A DNA stretch of 42,556 nt from assembly GCA_016196035.1 (NCBI GenBank), contig JACPYM010000129.1, forward strand, positions 1 to 42,556. The letters are read 5' to 3'. A model generated the notes under the pieces. It made no database searches. It had not been told where the DNA came from and saw only the letters and a list, made by a program, of their open reading frames with translations. A program made the position numbers and the translations under genes. Source of the stretch: Acidobacteriota bacterium (lineage in GTDB: Bacteria > Acidobacteriota > Blastocatellia > RBC074). How positions within the stretch are numbered: the stretch's first letter is position 1; each line of letters begins with the position of its first letter. This document shows positions 31,460 to 41,889 of this stretch, piece by piece.

Positions 31460-32407
31460 TCAGTTGGTAAGCGGTTGCTCTTGGTGCGCGCGCAACCAGG
31501 CTTGTAATTCGTCCACGGATTTCAGTTCCAAGAGGCTCAACTCCCGGATGCGTTCAAAGGGCAGCGCCAGCAGTTGCGTTTTTGTCTCCGTCCCCAATTC
31601 GCCCAGCCGCAGTTGCAAGAGGTTGAGCAGAATCTCGCCGCCGCCTGTTTGCACTCCTTTCGCGATTCCCATGCGTTCGATGGTTGTGACGTAAGGCATC
31701 TTTCTTTCCTCCTCGAAACGGTCAATTTCGTCGCGGTATTCGTGCTGCAAATCTGCTGGTAAGAACATAAGCCAATCAAGGAAGCGAAACAACCCGATGA
31801 TCGTGAGTTCGTCATAGCCCCGGTCATAGAGCAGTTTGGTCAATTCCAGTTTGTCGGCCAGCCGTTGCTGCGGCGCGCGCCGAGCCTCCAGCATGCGCAA
31901 ATGCGCCATCACGACAATCGCAAAAGGATTGGCGCTTTGTTCCAACTCCGCCCAGCGCGTTTGGTAATCAAGCAGCTTGACGACCGAAAACTGTAGCCGC
32001 AGCGTCGTACCCAGCAATTCGTATTGAAAGGCGCGCGGACGCCAACGCCGTTGTCCGTCAGTCAGAATAACAAAGGTCGCCACGCGCTGGTTGAAGCGGT
32101 CGCTGAGGCGGTGATGATAGACATAGATGCGTTCAGCAAAAGCCTGTTCGCGCTGGCCCTGCACCTCGGCGTGAATGAGCGCCACTACATCCTCGCCCGA
32201 TTTCAGCCAGACCTTGACCAGTTTATCCACCGCGCGGCGACCCAGGGCGGCATCGGCCGTGAGCTTTTGCAGCTCTTTGTCGAGAAACTCATAACCGCGC
32301 GCCCAATCAATCTGCGCGTGCGCGGCAGGAAAGAAGAACGCCATGAACGCCTCAAAGAAACGGTCGAGCAAATCTTTCCACGGGCTGTCTTGATCGGGCG
32401 TAACCAT
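31460..32407 (-). CDS. Rpn/PD-(D/E)XK transposase-like nuclease with DUF4351
   Basis: A 315-residue protein. The N-terminal part has a PD-(D/E)XK-type nuclease outline of the Rpn (recombination-promoting nuclease) family: DWARGYEFLDKELQKL, GRRAVDKLVKVWL, then the HAEVQGQREQAFAERIYVYH core with the ExQ site. The C-terminal part (GGGEILLNLLQLRLGEL ... LLELKSVDELQAWL) matches DUF4351. Such genes are spread in many copies in cyanobacteria and acidobacteria and may be mobile or a defence component. No transposon ends are visible. It is tightly packed: 15 bases after the MFS gene and 4 bases before the copper-binding gene. GAGG is about 11 bases upstream of the start. Confidence 0.83.
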   Translation of the reverse strand: MVTPDQDSPWKDLLDRFFEAFMAFFFPAAHAQIDWARGYEFLDKELQKLTADAALGRRAVDKLVKVWLKSGEDVVALIHAEVQGQREQAFAERIYVYHHRLSDRFNQRVATFVILTDGQRRWRPRAFQYELLGTTLRLQFSVVKLLDYQTRWAELEQSANPFAIVVMAHLRMLEARRAPQQRLADKLELTKLLYDRGYDELTIIGLFRFLDWLMFLPADLQHEYRDEIDRFEEERKMPYVTTIERMGIAKGVQTGGGEILLNLLQLRLGELGTETKTQLLALPFERIRELSLLELKSVDELQAWLRAHQEQPLTN

Positions 32408-32422
32408 CGGCGGCTAACCTCA

Positions 32423-33799
32423 TCAAGTTGATTTCGCGGCGGCCCGTTCCGCCGCCGCCTGCATCCAGGCCTGCAATTTTTCCATATCGCGCGCCACCGT
32501 GCGCGCGCCGGCAAAAAGCACGAGCGCCAGTACCAGCGACACCACCGGCGCAATATAAAAGGCGCTGTGCAAGCCGCTGGCGCGGGCCGCTTCCGCCGTG
32601 ACCAAGCCGCTGGCGCGCGCGACGGCGGCGTAATGATCGCTCAGATTGCCCAGAATCTTCGCGCCGAACGCGCCGCCCAGCATGTACATCGCAAAGAAAT
32701 AGAGCGCCATCGCCGTGCCGCGCAAACTCGGTTCGACCACGTCTTGCACAACCGGATACACCGTCACGTAATAAACATAGATCAACATCCAACCCACGCC
32801 CATCAACAGCATAAAACTCAGCAACGAGCCTTTGGGTCGTTCGAGCGCGAGGAAGATACAAGGCGTCGAAATCAACAATGAAAACGCCGCCAGCAACATG
32901 CGTCCCTTGGCGCTGCGTTTGCGCACCCAGTCCGCGCCCCAGCCACCGCCCAGCAACCCCACGATGCCGACCGCACCCAAGACGACAGCGGAAACATAAC
33001 CGGCCTGATCTACCGGCAAGCCGTGATAGCGGCCCAGGTAAAGCGGCATAAATGAATTGACGGCGTAGGCGTTGAAATTGTGCAGCGCGCCCGAAAGGAT
33101 GATCCACCACATCGTCGGAATGCTGAACACGCGCCGGTAAGGTTCCCAGCCAGTATGATGCTCGTGCGCAATCTTGACCGCTTCGGTGCCGCCGCGCGCC
33201 GGTTCGCGAATCCAGAGCGCCAGTCCGGCGAGCAGCAAGCCGGGCAGCGCGGCCAGCATCAGCGTCTTGCGCCAGCCGTAATGCAAGGCGATGACCCCGC
33301 CGAACATGTTGCTCAGAAAAATTCCAATCGGCAGCCCCATCATGAAAATCGAAGTCGCCCGCGCGCGCCGATTCGCCGGGTATAAATCTCCGATCAACGA
33401 ATTGGCGGCGGGCGAGCAACTGGCCTCGCCCACGCCAACAAACATCCGCGCAATAAACAGCGAGCCATAGCTCCAGGCCAAGCCGCCCATCATCGTAAAG
33501 AGACTCCACAATCCCACTCCAATACTAAGAATCTTTGTGCGTCTGCCGCGATCCGCGAGACGGCCCAAGGGCACGCCGACAAAGGCGTAGATCAAGGTGA
33601 AAGCCATCGCCATGTTGCCGAAATCAGAATCGGTCAGCTTGAATTCATCAATGACCGGCTTGCCAATAGAAGCCGCGATTTGCCGGTCAAAAAAATTCAT
33701 CGTGTTGATGGCGAACAAAACCGTCAACGCAAACCAGGCTTGTTGATTGCCCGCTGACGTGGATAAGGTGGACGGGGCGGACTGCGCGTGTTGTTTCAT
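32423..33799 (-). CDS. MFS transporter, spinster-like
   Basis: A 458-residue inner-membrane protein with about 12 transmembrane segments. Features of the major facilitator superfamily: an early NFFDRQI (as in the spinster/ACS groups), the loop 2-3 motif GRLADRGRRTK, and FVGVGEASCSPAANSLIGDL. The central loop between helices 6 and 7 is GGTEAVKIAHEHH. Substrate cannot be inferred. ATG 33799 is preferred over 33817 because GGAAG stands just upstream. It is the first gene of a minus-strand run MFS, Rpn, HMBD protein. Confidence 0.88.
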   Translation of the reverse strand: MKQHAQSAPSTLSTSAGNQQAWFALTVLFAINTMNFFDRQIAASIGKPVIDEFKLTDSDFGNMAMAFTLIYAFVGVPLGRLADRGRRTKILSIGVGLWSLFTMMGGLAWSYGSLFIARMFVGVGEASCSPAANSLIGDLYPANRRARATSIFMMGLPIGIFLSNMFGGVIALHYGWRKTLMLAALPGLLLAGLALWIREPARGGTEAVKIAHEHHTGWEPYRRVFSIPTMWWIILSGALHNFNAYAVNSFMPLYLGRYHGLPVDQAGYVSAVVLGAVGIVGLLGGGWGADWVRKRSAKGRMLLAAFSLLISTPCIFLALERPKGSLLSFMLLMGVGWMLIYVYYVTVYPVVQDVVEPSLRGTAMALYFFAMYMLGGAFGAKILGNLSDHYAAVARASGLVTAEAARASGLHSAFYIAPVVSLVLALVLFAGARTVARDMEKLQAWMQAAAERAAAKST

Positions 33800-34257
33800 A
33801 GCAGCTTCCGTGCGCAACCGTAACGGGAAATCCGGGCGGTTTGCCGCGCCAGCGCCGTCACGTGCGAAAGTAATGCTTGTTGATGGATTCAGGTGATGTG
33901 GAAAAAACGCGCGCCATTGTCGCTGAAGCCTGCCGCTTTGACAACGCGCCGTTGACAGAGTTGTCGGCGTTGCTCTAGCTTTGCTCCGTTATCGCAAAAG
34001 CAATCAAAATTCCTTCTTCCTGCGCATAATTCAAGGGCAGCGCCAGGGAAGAGCAAACGAGACAGTACCGCGCGCGTGAGCAAGCGGCGGTTGGAACGTT
34101 GCCCCCTTGCGCCAAACCTACGGTGCCGCTTGCTCACGCGCGGTACTGTCACAGTCGCCGCGCTTGGTCTGAACTGCATTGGCACGCCAAGTTCATGTAA
34201 GGGCAGCAACAGTCCGCAAGATTTACAGGAAGAATTCCCTTTCCAGCAAAAGACATA
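33800..34257. other. Divergent intergenic region, 458 bases, with family A element
   Basis: It lies between the two MFS genes. It contains the long palindromic element at 34061-34150 and no recognisable gene; the open frames lack motifs. Confidence 0.5.
34061..34150. repeat. Palindromic element, family A copy 2
   Basis: Left arm 34061-34088 and right arm 34125-34150 are complementary over 26 bases; the left has one extra GC in its alternating CG run. The centre is 36 bases. The shared core with the copy at 12211 is CGCGCGTGAGCAAGCGG. Confidence 0.85.
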
Positions 34258-35436
34258 ATGTTCAAAGACAAACGGCTGATCCCGATCTTTATCGTCGTCT
34301 TTATTGATCTGTTGGGTTTTAGTTTGATCCTGCCGCTGCTGCCTTATTACGCCAGCACCGTCGGCGCCTCCCCGCAAACAATCGGTTATCTGGTGGCCTC
34401 CTATTCGCTCTGCCAATTTCTGGCCGCGCCCTTTCTCGGCGCCTGGAGCGACCGCTATGGCCGCCGCCCGTTGCTGCTGTATAGCCAGATGGGTTCGTTG
34501 CTAGGCTTCATCCTGTTGGCGCTCGCGCCGAATTTGCCGAACGCGCTATTGTGGCTGTTCGTCTCGCGCATCATTGACGGCATTTCAGGCGGCAACCTGA
34601 CGATTGCCCAGGCCTACATCAGCGACATTTCCGCGCCGCAAGAACGCGCGCGGAATTTCGGGATGATCATCGGTGTTTCCTTCGGCCTGGGTTTTCTGCT
34701 GGGGCCGACGTTCGGCGGCTTCCTCTCGCGCTGGGGGTATAGCGTGCCCGCTTTGGCCGCCGCGTTGTTGGCCTTCTCCAGCATTCTGGCGACGTACTTT
34801 CTGTTGCCGGAAACCCAACATCAAGGCGACGAACAGCGCGTGACGGGCGTGAGAGCTTATACGCGCGTGCTCGAATACCTGAACCTCACCGCCGTGCGCC
34901 AATTGCTCTGGGTCTTCCTGTTCAATGCGCTGCCTTTCTCGCTCTACGTCACGATGTTTGCGCTGTTTGCCAAAACCCAACTCGCTTTCACGGCGGAGCA
35001 GACGGGGTATTACCTGGGGTTTGTCGGCTTGCTGGGCATCATTTGGCAAGCGAGCGCCATTGGCCCGCTGACAAAGCGGGTCGGCGATCACAAAACCTTG
35101 CTCATCGGGCTGGCGCTGAGCGCCGCCGGCTTGTTCGCGGTCGCCTTTGTAGATGTTTGGTGGAAGCTGGGCTTCGTGGCGTTGCTCTTCTCGTTAGGCC
35201 ACGGGTTGGCGCGGCCTTCATTGACCAGTCTGATTACACAGGCCGCCCCGCCTAATCGGCGCGGCGGCGTATTAGGCGCAGCGACCTCCTTAGAAAGTTT
35301 TTCGCGCATCATTGCGCCGATCCTGGGCGGCTGGATCATTGCAGTGCATCCGACCTGGCTGGGCTGGCTGGGCGGCCTGCTTTATTCGGTGGCCGTGGCT
35401 ATCGCGTTTACGGTAACGGTTACGCCGAACGAATAG
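34258..35436 (+). CDS. MFS transporter, TetA/DHA1-like
   Basis: A 392-residue, 12-helix efflux-type transporter. Start [20 protein letters not shown]; the loop 2-3 motif is [14 protein letters not shown], and helix 5 has [18 protein letters not shown] (the antiporter motif C form). Closest in outline to tetracycline-resistance-like DHA1 proteins, but drug specificity cannot be claimed. The site before ATG (CAAAAGAC) is weak. It is divergent from the other MFS gene and 130 bases upstream of the PIG-L gene. Confidence 0.9.
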   Translation: MFKDKRLIPIFIVVFIDLLGFSLILPLLPYYASTVGASPQTIGYLVASYSLCQFLAAPFLGAWSDRYGRRPLLLYSQMGSLLGFILLALAPNLPNALLWLFVSRIIDGISGGNLTIAQAYISDISAPQERARNFGMIIGVSFGLGFLLGPTFGGFLSRWGYSVPALAAALLAFSSILATYFLLPETQHQGDEQRVTGVRAYTRVLEYLNLTAVRQLLWVFLFNALPFSLYVTMFALFAKTQLAFTAEQTGYYLGFVGLLGIIWQASAIGPLTKRVGDHKTLLIGLALSAAGLFAVAFVDVWWKLGFVALLFSLGHGLARPSLTSLITQAAPPNRRGGVLGAATSLESFSRIIAPILGGWIIAVHPTWLGWLGGLLYSVAVAIAFTVTVTPNE

Positions 35437-35566
35437 TCACGGAAATGTAACCGTCACAGACGACCTCACGTCTTTAGAGTCAACCATCGTCAAACGAGCC
35501 GTATTCGCAATTGAACACTATCCAGAAGGGCAGAAAAGCCGTCGCTGCTCTTCGCGGGAGCTAACG

Positions 35567-38263
35567 ATGAAAAAAGCACTCTTCTTCGGGCTGATGTTTT
35601 GCCTGCTCGGTTCAACGTTTTTCTTCTCCACCCAAGCACAAGTGCAGGAAGTACGCGAAAACACCGGCGCGGCAGCCGCCTGGCGCGCGTTGTTGCGTTT
35701 GCGCACGACGGCCACCGTCTTGCACACCACGGCGCATCCTGATGATGAAGACGGCGCAATGCTCACCTGGCTGACGCGCCACGAAGGCGTGCGCACCGGG
35801 CTGCTCACGCTCAATCGCGGCGAAGGCGGCGCGAATGTGGTCGGGTCGGAGCTGTACGATCAACTCGGCATCCTGCGCACCGAAGAGTTGCTGGCCGCCG
35901 GGCGCTATTACGGCGTAGACCAGATGTTCACGCGCGTGACCGACTTCGGCTTTTCCAAGCGGATGGACGAAACGCTCGAACACTGGGGCAAAGAGGTCGT
36001 GTTGAAAGACGTGGTGCACGCCGTGCGGCTATATCGGCCCGACGTGATCATTTCCAGGTTTCACGGTAAACCGCGCGACGGCCATGGCAATCATCAGACC
36101 GCCGGATTGATGAGCGCCGAGGTCTTCAAAGCCGCCGCCGACCCGAACATGTTCCCCGAACATTTCAAAGAAGGTTTGCGCCCCTGGCAAGTCAAGAAAC
36201 TGTATCGCAGCGTCGGTGGCTTTGGCGGCGGTGGTCGCGGAGCGGAGCCACAGGAAGCGACAGTCAAGGTGGATGTCGGCGCGTATGACCCGTTGCTGGG
36301 CCGCTCTTATTTGCAAATTGCGCGTTACGGGCTGGGCTTTCAACGTTCGCAAAACGGAGGTGGCGCACTGGCCGCGCCCGGTTCGTCCATCTCTTCGTGG
36401 TTGCTGGAAGAAAGCTTGGTGGGCAAACGCACGACGGAAGAAAGTATTTTTGAAGGACTGGACACGACCATTCCCAGCTTGGCAAGGCTCGCCGGTTCGA
36501 CCAACGTCAACGCTGAACTAAGCGCCATCAACAACAGCGTGGAAGCGGCGATCAAGAAATTCGACGCCCGCCAGCCCTGGTTGACTGCGACAGATTTGGC
36601 TGCCGGACAAAAGGCTACGCTATCCCTGATCGAAAGGGTCAAAGCGTCCAGTATCACCGCCGACAACAAAGACCAGTTGCTCTTCCTGCTCAGCAACAAG
36701 GAAACCGAATTCAACGACGCGATGAACAAGGCGTTGGGCTTGGCAATGGAAGTGCTGGTTGATCCGCCGCCAGCAACAGGCGGCGGCCCCGGTGGCTTTG
36801 GCGGGCCACGCGAAACCTTCAACGTCGCGATTCCGGGGCAAAAATTCTCGCTCACGCTGAGCGTCGTCAATCGCAGTCCGGTGGCTTTTGAGCGCGCCGA
36901 AACCATCGTCGCGCCGCCCAAAGGCTGGGGCCTCAACGCCAAACCGCCCGAAGGCGGCTTGCCCGTCAACAACAGCCGCTTGCGCGCACAGTTTGAGTTG
37001 CAAGTGCCGGAGAATGCCGAATACACGCGCCCCTATTGGTCGCGCGCCAATCACTTGCGCGAGCACATTTACCAGATCAACAAACCCGAATTGTTGCACC
37101 TGCCCTTTGCACCGCCCGACGTTATGGGCTGGTTCAATTACGTCGTCAACGGCGTGCGCTTCCACCTGACGCAACCGGCGCAAACCACTTACATTGACCG
37201 GCCCTGGGGCGAACAGCGCCGCTTGCTGACCGTCGCGCCCGCGCTCAGCGTAGCGCTCTCGCCGCAAGTCGGCGTCGTTTCCATCGCGGCAACCAATTCA
37301 ACCTTCGACGCCAGCGTCAACGTGCTGAACAACGTCAAAGGCAACGCCACTGGCAAAGTGCGGCTGCAATTGCCTGCGGGCTGGACAAGCACGCCCGCCG
37401 AAGCCCCGTTCAGCTTTACGCACGAAGGCGAACTCGCTAACTTCTCGTTCAAAGTAACCGTGCCGCGCGTCGCTGCCGGGCAGGAATACAAAGTCCAGGC
37501 TGTCGCCGAATACAACAACAAACAATACAGCGAGGGTTACGAAGTCATCGCCCATCGCGACAATGAACCGCGCCACCTTTATCATCCGGCGACGATGGAA
37601 GTGCGCGGCATCGAAACCAACGTCGCGCCGAATTTGAACGTCGGTTACGTGATGGGCGTCGGCGATGAAATCCCGAAGGCGCTCGAACAAATTGGCGTCA
37701 AGGTGACACTGCTCAGCGAAAACGATCTGGCGAAAGGCAATCTCGACGGTTACGACGCCATTCTCATCGGCATTCGCGCAACGGCGGTGCGCGACGATTT
37801 GAAGGCGTATAGCAAACGCCTGCTCGACTATTGCGAACGCGGCGGCAATCTGGTTTATCAGTATCAAACGCAGGAATTCGACGCCGCGCCTTACGGGCCG
37901 TATCCCTACAAACTGGGCGCGCGCGCCGAAGAGGTTTCGGAAGAAGATTCCAAAGTCACGCTGCTGGATACGGCCAATCCGATTTTCAACTGGCCGAACA
38001 AAATCAGCGCGGCGGATTTCGATGGCTGGGTCGAAGAGCGCGGCTCGAAATGGATGAGCACTTGGGACGAGAAATACACGCCCTTGCTGGAATGCCACGA
38101 CCGCGAGCAAGCGCCGCAGAAGGGCGGGCTGATGTATGCGCCCTATGGCAAAGGGACGTTCGTCTATGCGGCCTATGCGTTTTACCGGCAATTGCCTGCC
38201 GGGGTGCAAGGTGGTTACCGGCTGTTTTCCAATATCATCAGTTTGAAAAAACGCCCGCGTTAA
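35567..38263 (+). CDS. Secreted PIG-L family deacetylase with C-terminal beta domains
   Basis: An 898-residue exported protein. The signal peptide (MKKALFFGLMFCLLGSTFFF, ends near STQAQ) is followed by a PIG-L/LmbE N-acetyl-sugar deacetylase domain: the zinc motif AHPDDE at about 57-62, RGEGGAN, and HGNHQTAG. Residues 400-660 contain Ig-like or NEW3-type domains. The last 200 residues look like a ThuA/glutamine-amidotransferase-like fold (GYDAILIGIRA, CERGGNLVYQYQT). Large PIG-L proteins of this form are common in Acidobacteria and Bacteroidetes; substrate unknown. GGGAG lies 7 bases before the ATG. Confidence 0.9.
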   Translation: MKKALFFGLMFCLLGSTFFFSTQAQVQEVRENTGAAAAWRALLRLRTTATVLHTTAHPDDEDGAMLTWLTRHEGVRTGLLTLNRGEGGANVVGSELYDQLGILRTEELLAAGRYYGVDQMFTRVTDFGFSKRMDETLEHWGKEVVLKDVVHAVRLYRPDVIISRFHGKPRDGHGNHQTAGLMSAEVFKAAADPNMFPEHFKEGLRPWQVKKLYRSVGGFGGGGRGAEPQEATVKVDVGAYDPLLGRSYLQIARYGLGFQRSQNGGGALAAPGSSISSWLLEESLVGKRTTEESIFEGLDTTIPSLARLAGSTNVNAELSAINNSVEAAIKKFDARQPWLTATDLAAGQKATLSLIERVKASSITADNKDQLLFLLSNKETEFNDAMNKALGLAMEVLVDPPPATGGGPGGFGGPRETFNVAIPGQKFSLTLSVVNRSPVAFERAETIVAPPKGWGLNAKPPEGGLPVNNSRLRAQFELQVPENAEYTRPYWSRANHLREHIYQINKPELLHLPFAPPDVMGWFNYVVNGVRFHLTQPAQTTYIDRPWGEQRRLLTVAPALSVALSPQVGVVSIAATNSTFDASVNVLNNVKGNATGKVRLQLPAGWTSTPAEAPFSFTHEGELANFSFKVTVPRVAAGQEYKVQAVAEYNNKQYSEGYEVIAHRDNEPRHLYHPATMEVRGIETNVAPNLNVGYVMGVGDEIPKALEQIGVKVTLLSENDLAKGNLDGYDAILIGIRATAVRDDLKAYSKRLLDYCERGGNLVYQYQTQEFDAAPYGPYPYKLGARAEEVSEEDSKVTLLDTANPIFNWPNKISAADFDGWVEERGSKWMSTWDEKYTPLLECHDREQAPQKGGLMYAPYGKGTFVYAAYAFYRQLPAGVQGGYRLFSNIISLKKRPR

Positions 38264-38433
38264 GCTGGCGCTTTCACTGTATGGGCGTACAATCGCGATC
38301 ACAGCCTGACGCTAGATCAGGCGCATCTGGCTTTCCTGCTGGCATGAATCAACGCTGACAAATTGATTAACTCCGTGGCGCACTCACCGCGCGCGGTCGC
38401 TGACTCTTTCTTTGACAATGACTAGGAGGGTTT

Positions 38434-41400
38434 ATGCAAAGCAGTTTTCGTTTACTCAGTGCTGCGATGTTCGTACTCCTGAGCGCAGCATTCACTTTTG
38501 GACAAGCCGTCACAGGTTCCATCGTCGGGACCGTCACCGACAACTCCGGCGCAGCCGTCGCCGGAGCCAAAGTCACCATCACAGAAACCAATACTGGTAA
38601 CGCACGCACCGCGGCAACAAATAACGACGGCGGTTATGTCGTGCCTTATCTGATGCCCGGCACGTATAAACTCGAAGTCGAAAAGAATGGCTTCAAGCAA
38701 TTTGTGCAAACCGGCGTGCTGCTGGCGACGGGCGAAAAATTGCGGCTGAACGCCGCCCTCGAAGTCGGCCAAATCAGCGAACGCGTCGAGGTTTCGACCG
38801 CCGCGTCGTTGCTGCAAACCGAAAGCGCCGAGGTCAATCAATCTTTCGAGGCAAAAAAGATTCAGGAGTTGCCGCTCAATGGCCGCAACTTTCAATCGCT
38901 GCTGACGCTGGTGCCGGGCGTGCAGCCGTCCAACTCGCAGGTCGGCATTTTTGACAACCCGCAAGGTACGCAGTTTATGCAGGTCAACGGCCAGAATAAT
39001 TCGGCCAACAACTTTCAAATTGATGGCGTAGACAACAACGAACCGCTGCTCGGTCTGGTCGTACAAATCCCGCCCGCCGAAGCGATTCAACAGTTCAGCG
39101 TTTCGACCAGCAATTACGACGCCGAATTCGGGCGCGCGGTCGGCGCGGTGGTCAACGTTACGACCAAGCCTGGCTCGAACCAATTTCACGGCAGCCTTTA
39201 CGAATTCCACAACAACAGCGCTTTCAAAGCGCGCAACTATTTCCAACTCACGGGCAATCGCAACAGCGATGGCCGGTTGAAAGTACCGAATGCAATCAAG
39301 AATCAGTTCGGCGGCACTTTCGGCGGGCCGATCATCAAGAATCGCACGTTCTTCTTCGGCGATTATCAGGGCCAGTATCAACGCATCGGGCGTCCTTCGG
39401 TCGTGCAAACGGTGCCGACCGAAGCCTTCCGCAACGGCGATTTCAGCGCGCTGCCGGCGGCTTCGATCATTTGGGATCCGGCCAGCAATGCCAATCCGAC
39501 GCTGCGCACAGCGTTTGACGGCAACAAGATTCCGGCCAGCCGCATCAGCCCCGTGGCGTTGAATATCTTGAAGTTCCTGCCGCTGCCGAATCTGCCGGGC
39601 TTCGCCAATAACTATCTGCCGCCTGCGCTGCCGTTCTCGCTCAACACCTACGCCTTTGACACGCGCATTGATCACCAGTTCAGCGACCGCACGACTTTCT
39701 TTGGCAAGTACAATTACTTCCAGTCGCTGATGGCCGATCCCGGCATCTTCGGCATTGCGGCAGGGCCGACGGCGGTGGGCGGCGCGGATGCGTTGGCCAA
39801 CGGCAAAGGCCGCAATCAAGTCGTCACGCTGAACCTGACACGCACCTTCAGTTCGACGCTAACGACCGAGGCCCGTTTTGGCTTCACGCGCTATTTCATC
39901 AACGCGCAAGGGCCGGGCAACGATCAGGAACTGTCAAAATCGGTCGGCATCAACGGCTCCAACGAATCCGACCCCGCGCACAAAGGCCTGGCATTGATCG
40001 CCATTGAGGGCTATCCGGTCTTTGGCATGTCCACCAACATGCCGACGATCAACGCCGATAACATTTTCAACTACGTGAACAACTGGACGAAGGTGTCGGG
40101 CAATCACACCTTCAAGTGGGGCGCGGACATCCGCCGCTTCCGCATGGATCGCTTACAGATTCAAGGCACGTCCAGCTTCGGCCCGCGCGGGCGTTTCAAT
40201 TTCAATTCGGGTGTGGCGTTGAGACAGGGCGCGCCCTCGCAACCGAACACGCTGGCCAACGGCTTCGCCAGCTTTTTGCTGGGTCTGCCGGATCAAATTG
40301 GCCGCGCGGTCTTCACCACGACGCCGACCAATCGCACAACCAACTACTTCTTCTTTGGTCAAGACACCTGGCAATTCAATCGCAAGCTGACCTTCAACCT
40401 TGGTCTGCGTTATGAAATCTATACGCCGATCACTTCGCGGCTGGCGGGCGGCCAGGGCAACTATGACCCCGAAACCAACAACCTGCTGGTTGCGGGCGTA
40501 GGCGATGTCAGCCTGTCGGCGGGCGTGAAAACCGATTGGAACAACCTCGCGCCGCGCGTCGGCTTTGCCTATCGTTTCGGCGACAAAGACCGTAACGTGC
40601 TGCGCGGCGGCTTCGGCATCAGCTATTTCACGGCGCGCTTCGGCTTCACGGGCGGGACGCTCTCGACCAGCTTCCCGGTCATCGCCGATCAGACCATCGG
40701 CGCGGCGGGCGATTTTCTGGCCGCCGGTTCGATCACCACGATTCCGGCCTTCACGCCGGTGCCGATTCCCACGAACGGCATCATCAATCCCGCGCCAAAC
40801 ATCGGCCTGTTTGCGATTCCCTTCCACAACAATCTACCGACCGTGCTGAGTTACAACCTGACCGCACAACGCGAAGTGCTGCCCGGCATGAGTGTCGAAC
40901 TGAGTTATGTCGGCAATCGCGGTTATAACCAGCCTTACAACCGGCAACTGATGGTCTCGCAACCGGGCACGGGTTTGGCAGGTGTGCCGCTCAACCAGAA
41001 GTTCGGTCGCACCGCGACGACGACCCTGCGCGCCTATGGCGTGGATTCCTGGTACAACTCGTTGCAGGCTTCAGCCGAAAAACGGCTCTCGAAAAACGTC
41101 GCATTCACGGCGGCGTATACCTGGTCGCGTTCGATTGATTTCACCAGCAACAACGGTGGCCTGGGCAATCCGCTGATTCTCGAATACAACAAAGCCGTCT
41201 CCGATTTCGACCGCAAACACGGCTTCACGCTGAGTCATACGGTCGAACTGCCCTTTGGTCGCGGCCAAAAGTATTTGAGCAAGGGCGTGGCGTCCGTGAT
41301 CCTGGGCGGCTGGCAAGCGAACGGTATTTTTCAGGCGTTCAGCGGACGCCCGTTCAGCGTCTCAATGAGCAACGCCGCGCTCAACGGCGGCCCAAGCAAC

Positions 41401-41775
41401 GCGCAGCGGCCTGATCAATTGCGTTACCCGGCCATCAGCGGCGCGGTTGGCCCCGGCACGCAATGGTTCGATGTGACGGCCTTTGCCGCACCGACGACCG
41501 TGCGGTACGGCACGGCGGGGCGCAACACGCTGCGCGGGCCGAAGCTGGTCAATTATGACTTCTCGCTGTTCAAGAGCTTTGCCATCACCGAAGGCAAGCG
41601 CATTGAATTCCGCACGGAGTTTTATAACCTGACCAATTCGCCGCACTTCAACCAACCGGCGGCCAATTTCAGCACAGCGGCTTCCTTCGGTTCGATCACC
41701 AGCACCATCGGCGCGAATGGCGTCGCGGGCGGCGGCGAACGCGAAGTGCAGTTTGCGTTGCGGTTTTTGTTTTAG
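38434..41775 (+). CDS. TonB-dependent receptor, Oar-like, with carboxypeptidase-regulatory domain
   Basis: A 1,113-residue outer-membrane protein. It has a signal peptide (ends near TFGQA), then a carboxypeptidase-regulatory-like domain (VTGSIVGTVTDNSGAAVAGA ... GGYVVPYLMPGTYKLEV), a plug (IQELPLNGRNFQSLLTLVPG; FQIDGVDNNEP) and a long beta-barrel ending in aromatic FALRFLF. This architecture is heavily expanded in Acidobacteria and probably takes up oligosaccharides or peptides using TonB energy. No SusD-like partner is next to it. AGGAGG lies 5 bases upstream of the start. It follows the PIG-L gene by 170 bases; a joint role in glycan use is possible. Confidence 0.93.
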   Translation: MQSSFRLLSAAMFVLLSAAFTFGQAVTGSIVGTVTDNSGAAVAGAKVTITETNTGNARTAATNNDGGYVVPYLMPGTYKLEVEKNGFKQFVQTGVLLATGEKLRLNAALEVGQISERVEVSTAASLLQTESAEVNQSFEAKKIQELPLNGRNFQSLLTLVPGVQPSNSQVGIFDNPQGTQFMQVNGQNNSANNFQIDGVDNNEPLLGLVVQIPPAEAIQQFSVSTSNYDAEFGRAVGAVVNVTTKPGSNQFHGSLYEFHNNSAFKARNYFQLTGNRNSDGRLKVPNAIKNQFGGTFGGPIIKNRTFFFGDYQGQYQRIGRPSVVQTVPTEAFRNGDFSALPAASIIWDPASNANPTLRTAFDGNKIPASRISPVALNILKFLPLPNLPGFANNYLPPALPFSLNTYAFDTRIDHQFSDRTTFFGKYNYFQSLMADPGIFGIAAGPTAVGGADALANGKGRNQVVTLNLTRTFSSTLTTEARFGFTRYFINAQGPGNDQELSKSVGINGSNESDPAHKGLALIAIEGYPVFGMSTNMPTINADNIFNYVNNWTKVSGNHTFKWGADIRRFRMDRLQIQGTSSFGPRGRFNFNSGVALRQGAPSQPNTLANGFASFLLGLPDQIGRAVFTTTPTNRTTNYFFFGQDTWQFNRKLTFNLGLRYEIYTPITSRLAGGQGNYDPETNNLLVAGVGDVSLSAGVKTDWNNLAPRVGFAYRFGDKDRNVLRGGFGISYFTARFGFTGGTLSTSFPVIADQTIGAAGDFLAAGSITTIPAFTPVPIPTNGIINPAPNIGLFAIPFHNNLPTVLSYNLTAQREVLPGMSVELSYVGNRGYNQPYNRQLMVSQPGTGLAGVPLNQKFGRTATTTLRAYGVDSWYNSLQASAEKRLSKNVAFTAAYTWSRSIDFTSNNGGLGNPLILEYNKAVSDFDRKHGFTLSHTVELPFGRGQKYLSKGVASVILGGWQANGIFQAFSGRPFSVSMSNAALNGGPSNAQRPDQLRYPAISGAVGPGTQWFDVTAFAAPTTVRYGTAGRNTLRGPKLVNYDFSLFKSFAITEGKRIEFRTEFYNLTNSPHFNQPAANFSTAASFGSITSTIGANGVAGGGEREVQFALRFLF

Positions 41776-41779
41776 TTGT

Positions 41780-41889
41780 GGATGGGACGGATGGGATGGA
41801 TGGGACTAATGGGACTAACGGGATGGATGGACGTTATCAGTCTCATCAGTAACATCCATCCATTTAGTCCCATCCGTCCCATTAGTCCT
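41780..41889. repeat. GGGA(C/T)-type repeat and inverted copy in a convergent gap
   Basis: The left part (41780-41830) is made of ATGGGAC, GGATGG and TAATGGGAC units; the right part (41854-41889) carries the complementary TCCCAT/CCATCC units. The element fills the gap between the TonB receptor stop codon and the convergent four-helix gene, and supplies the latter's stop codon (TAA at 41882-41884). Confidence 0.8.
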
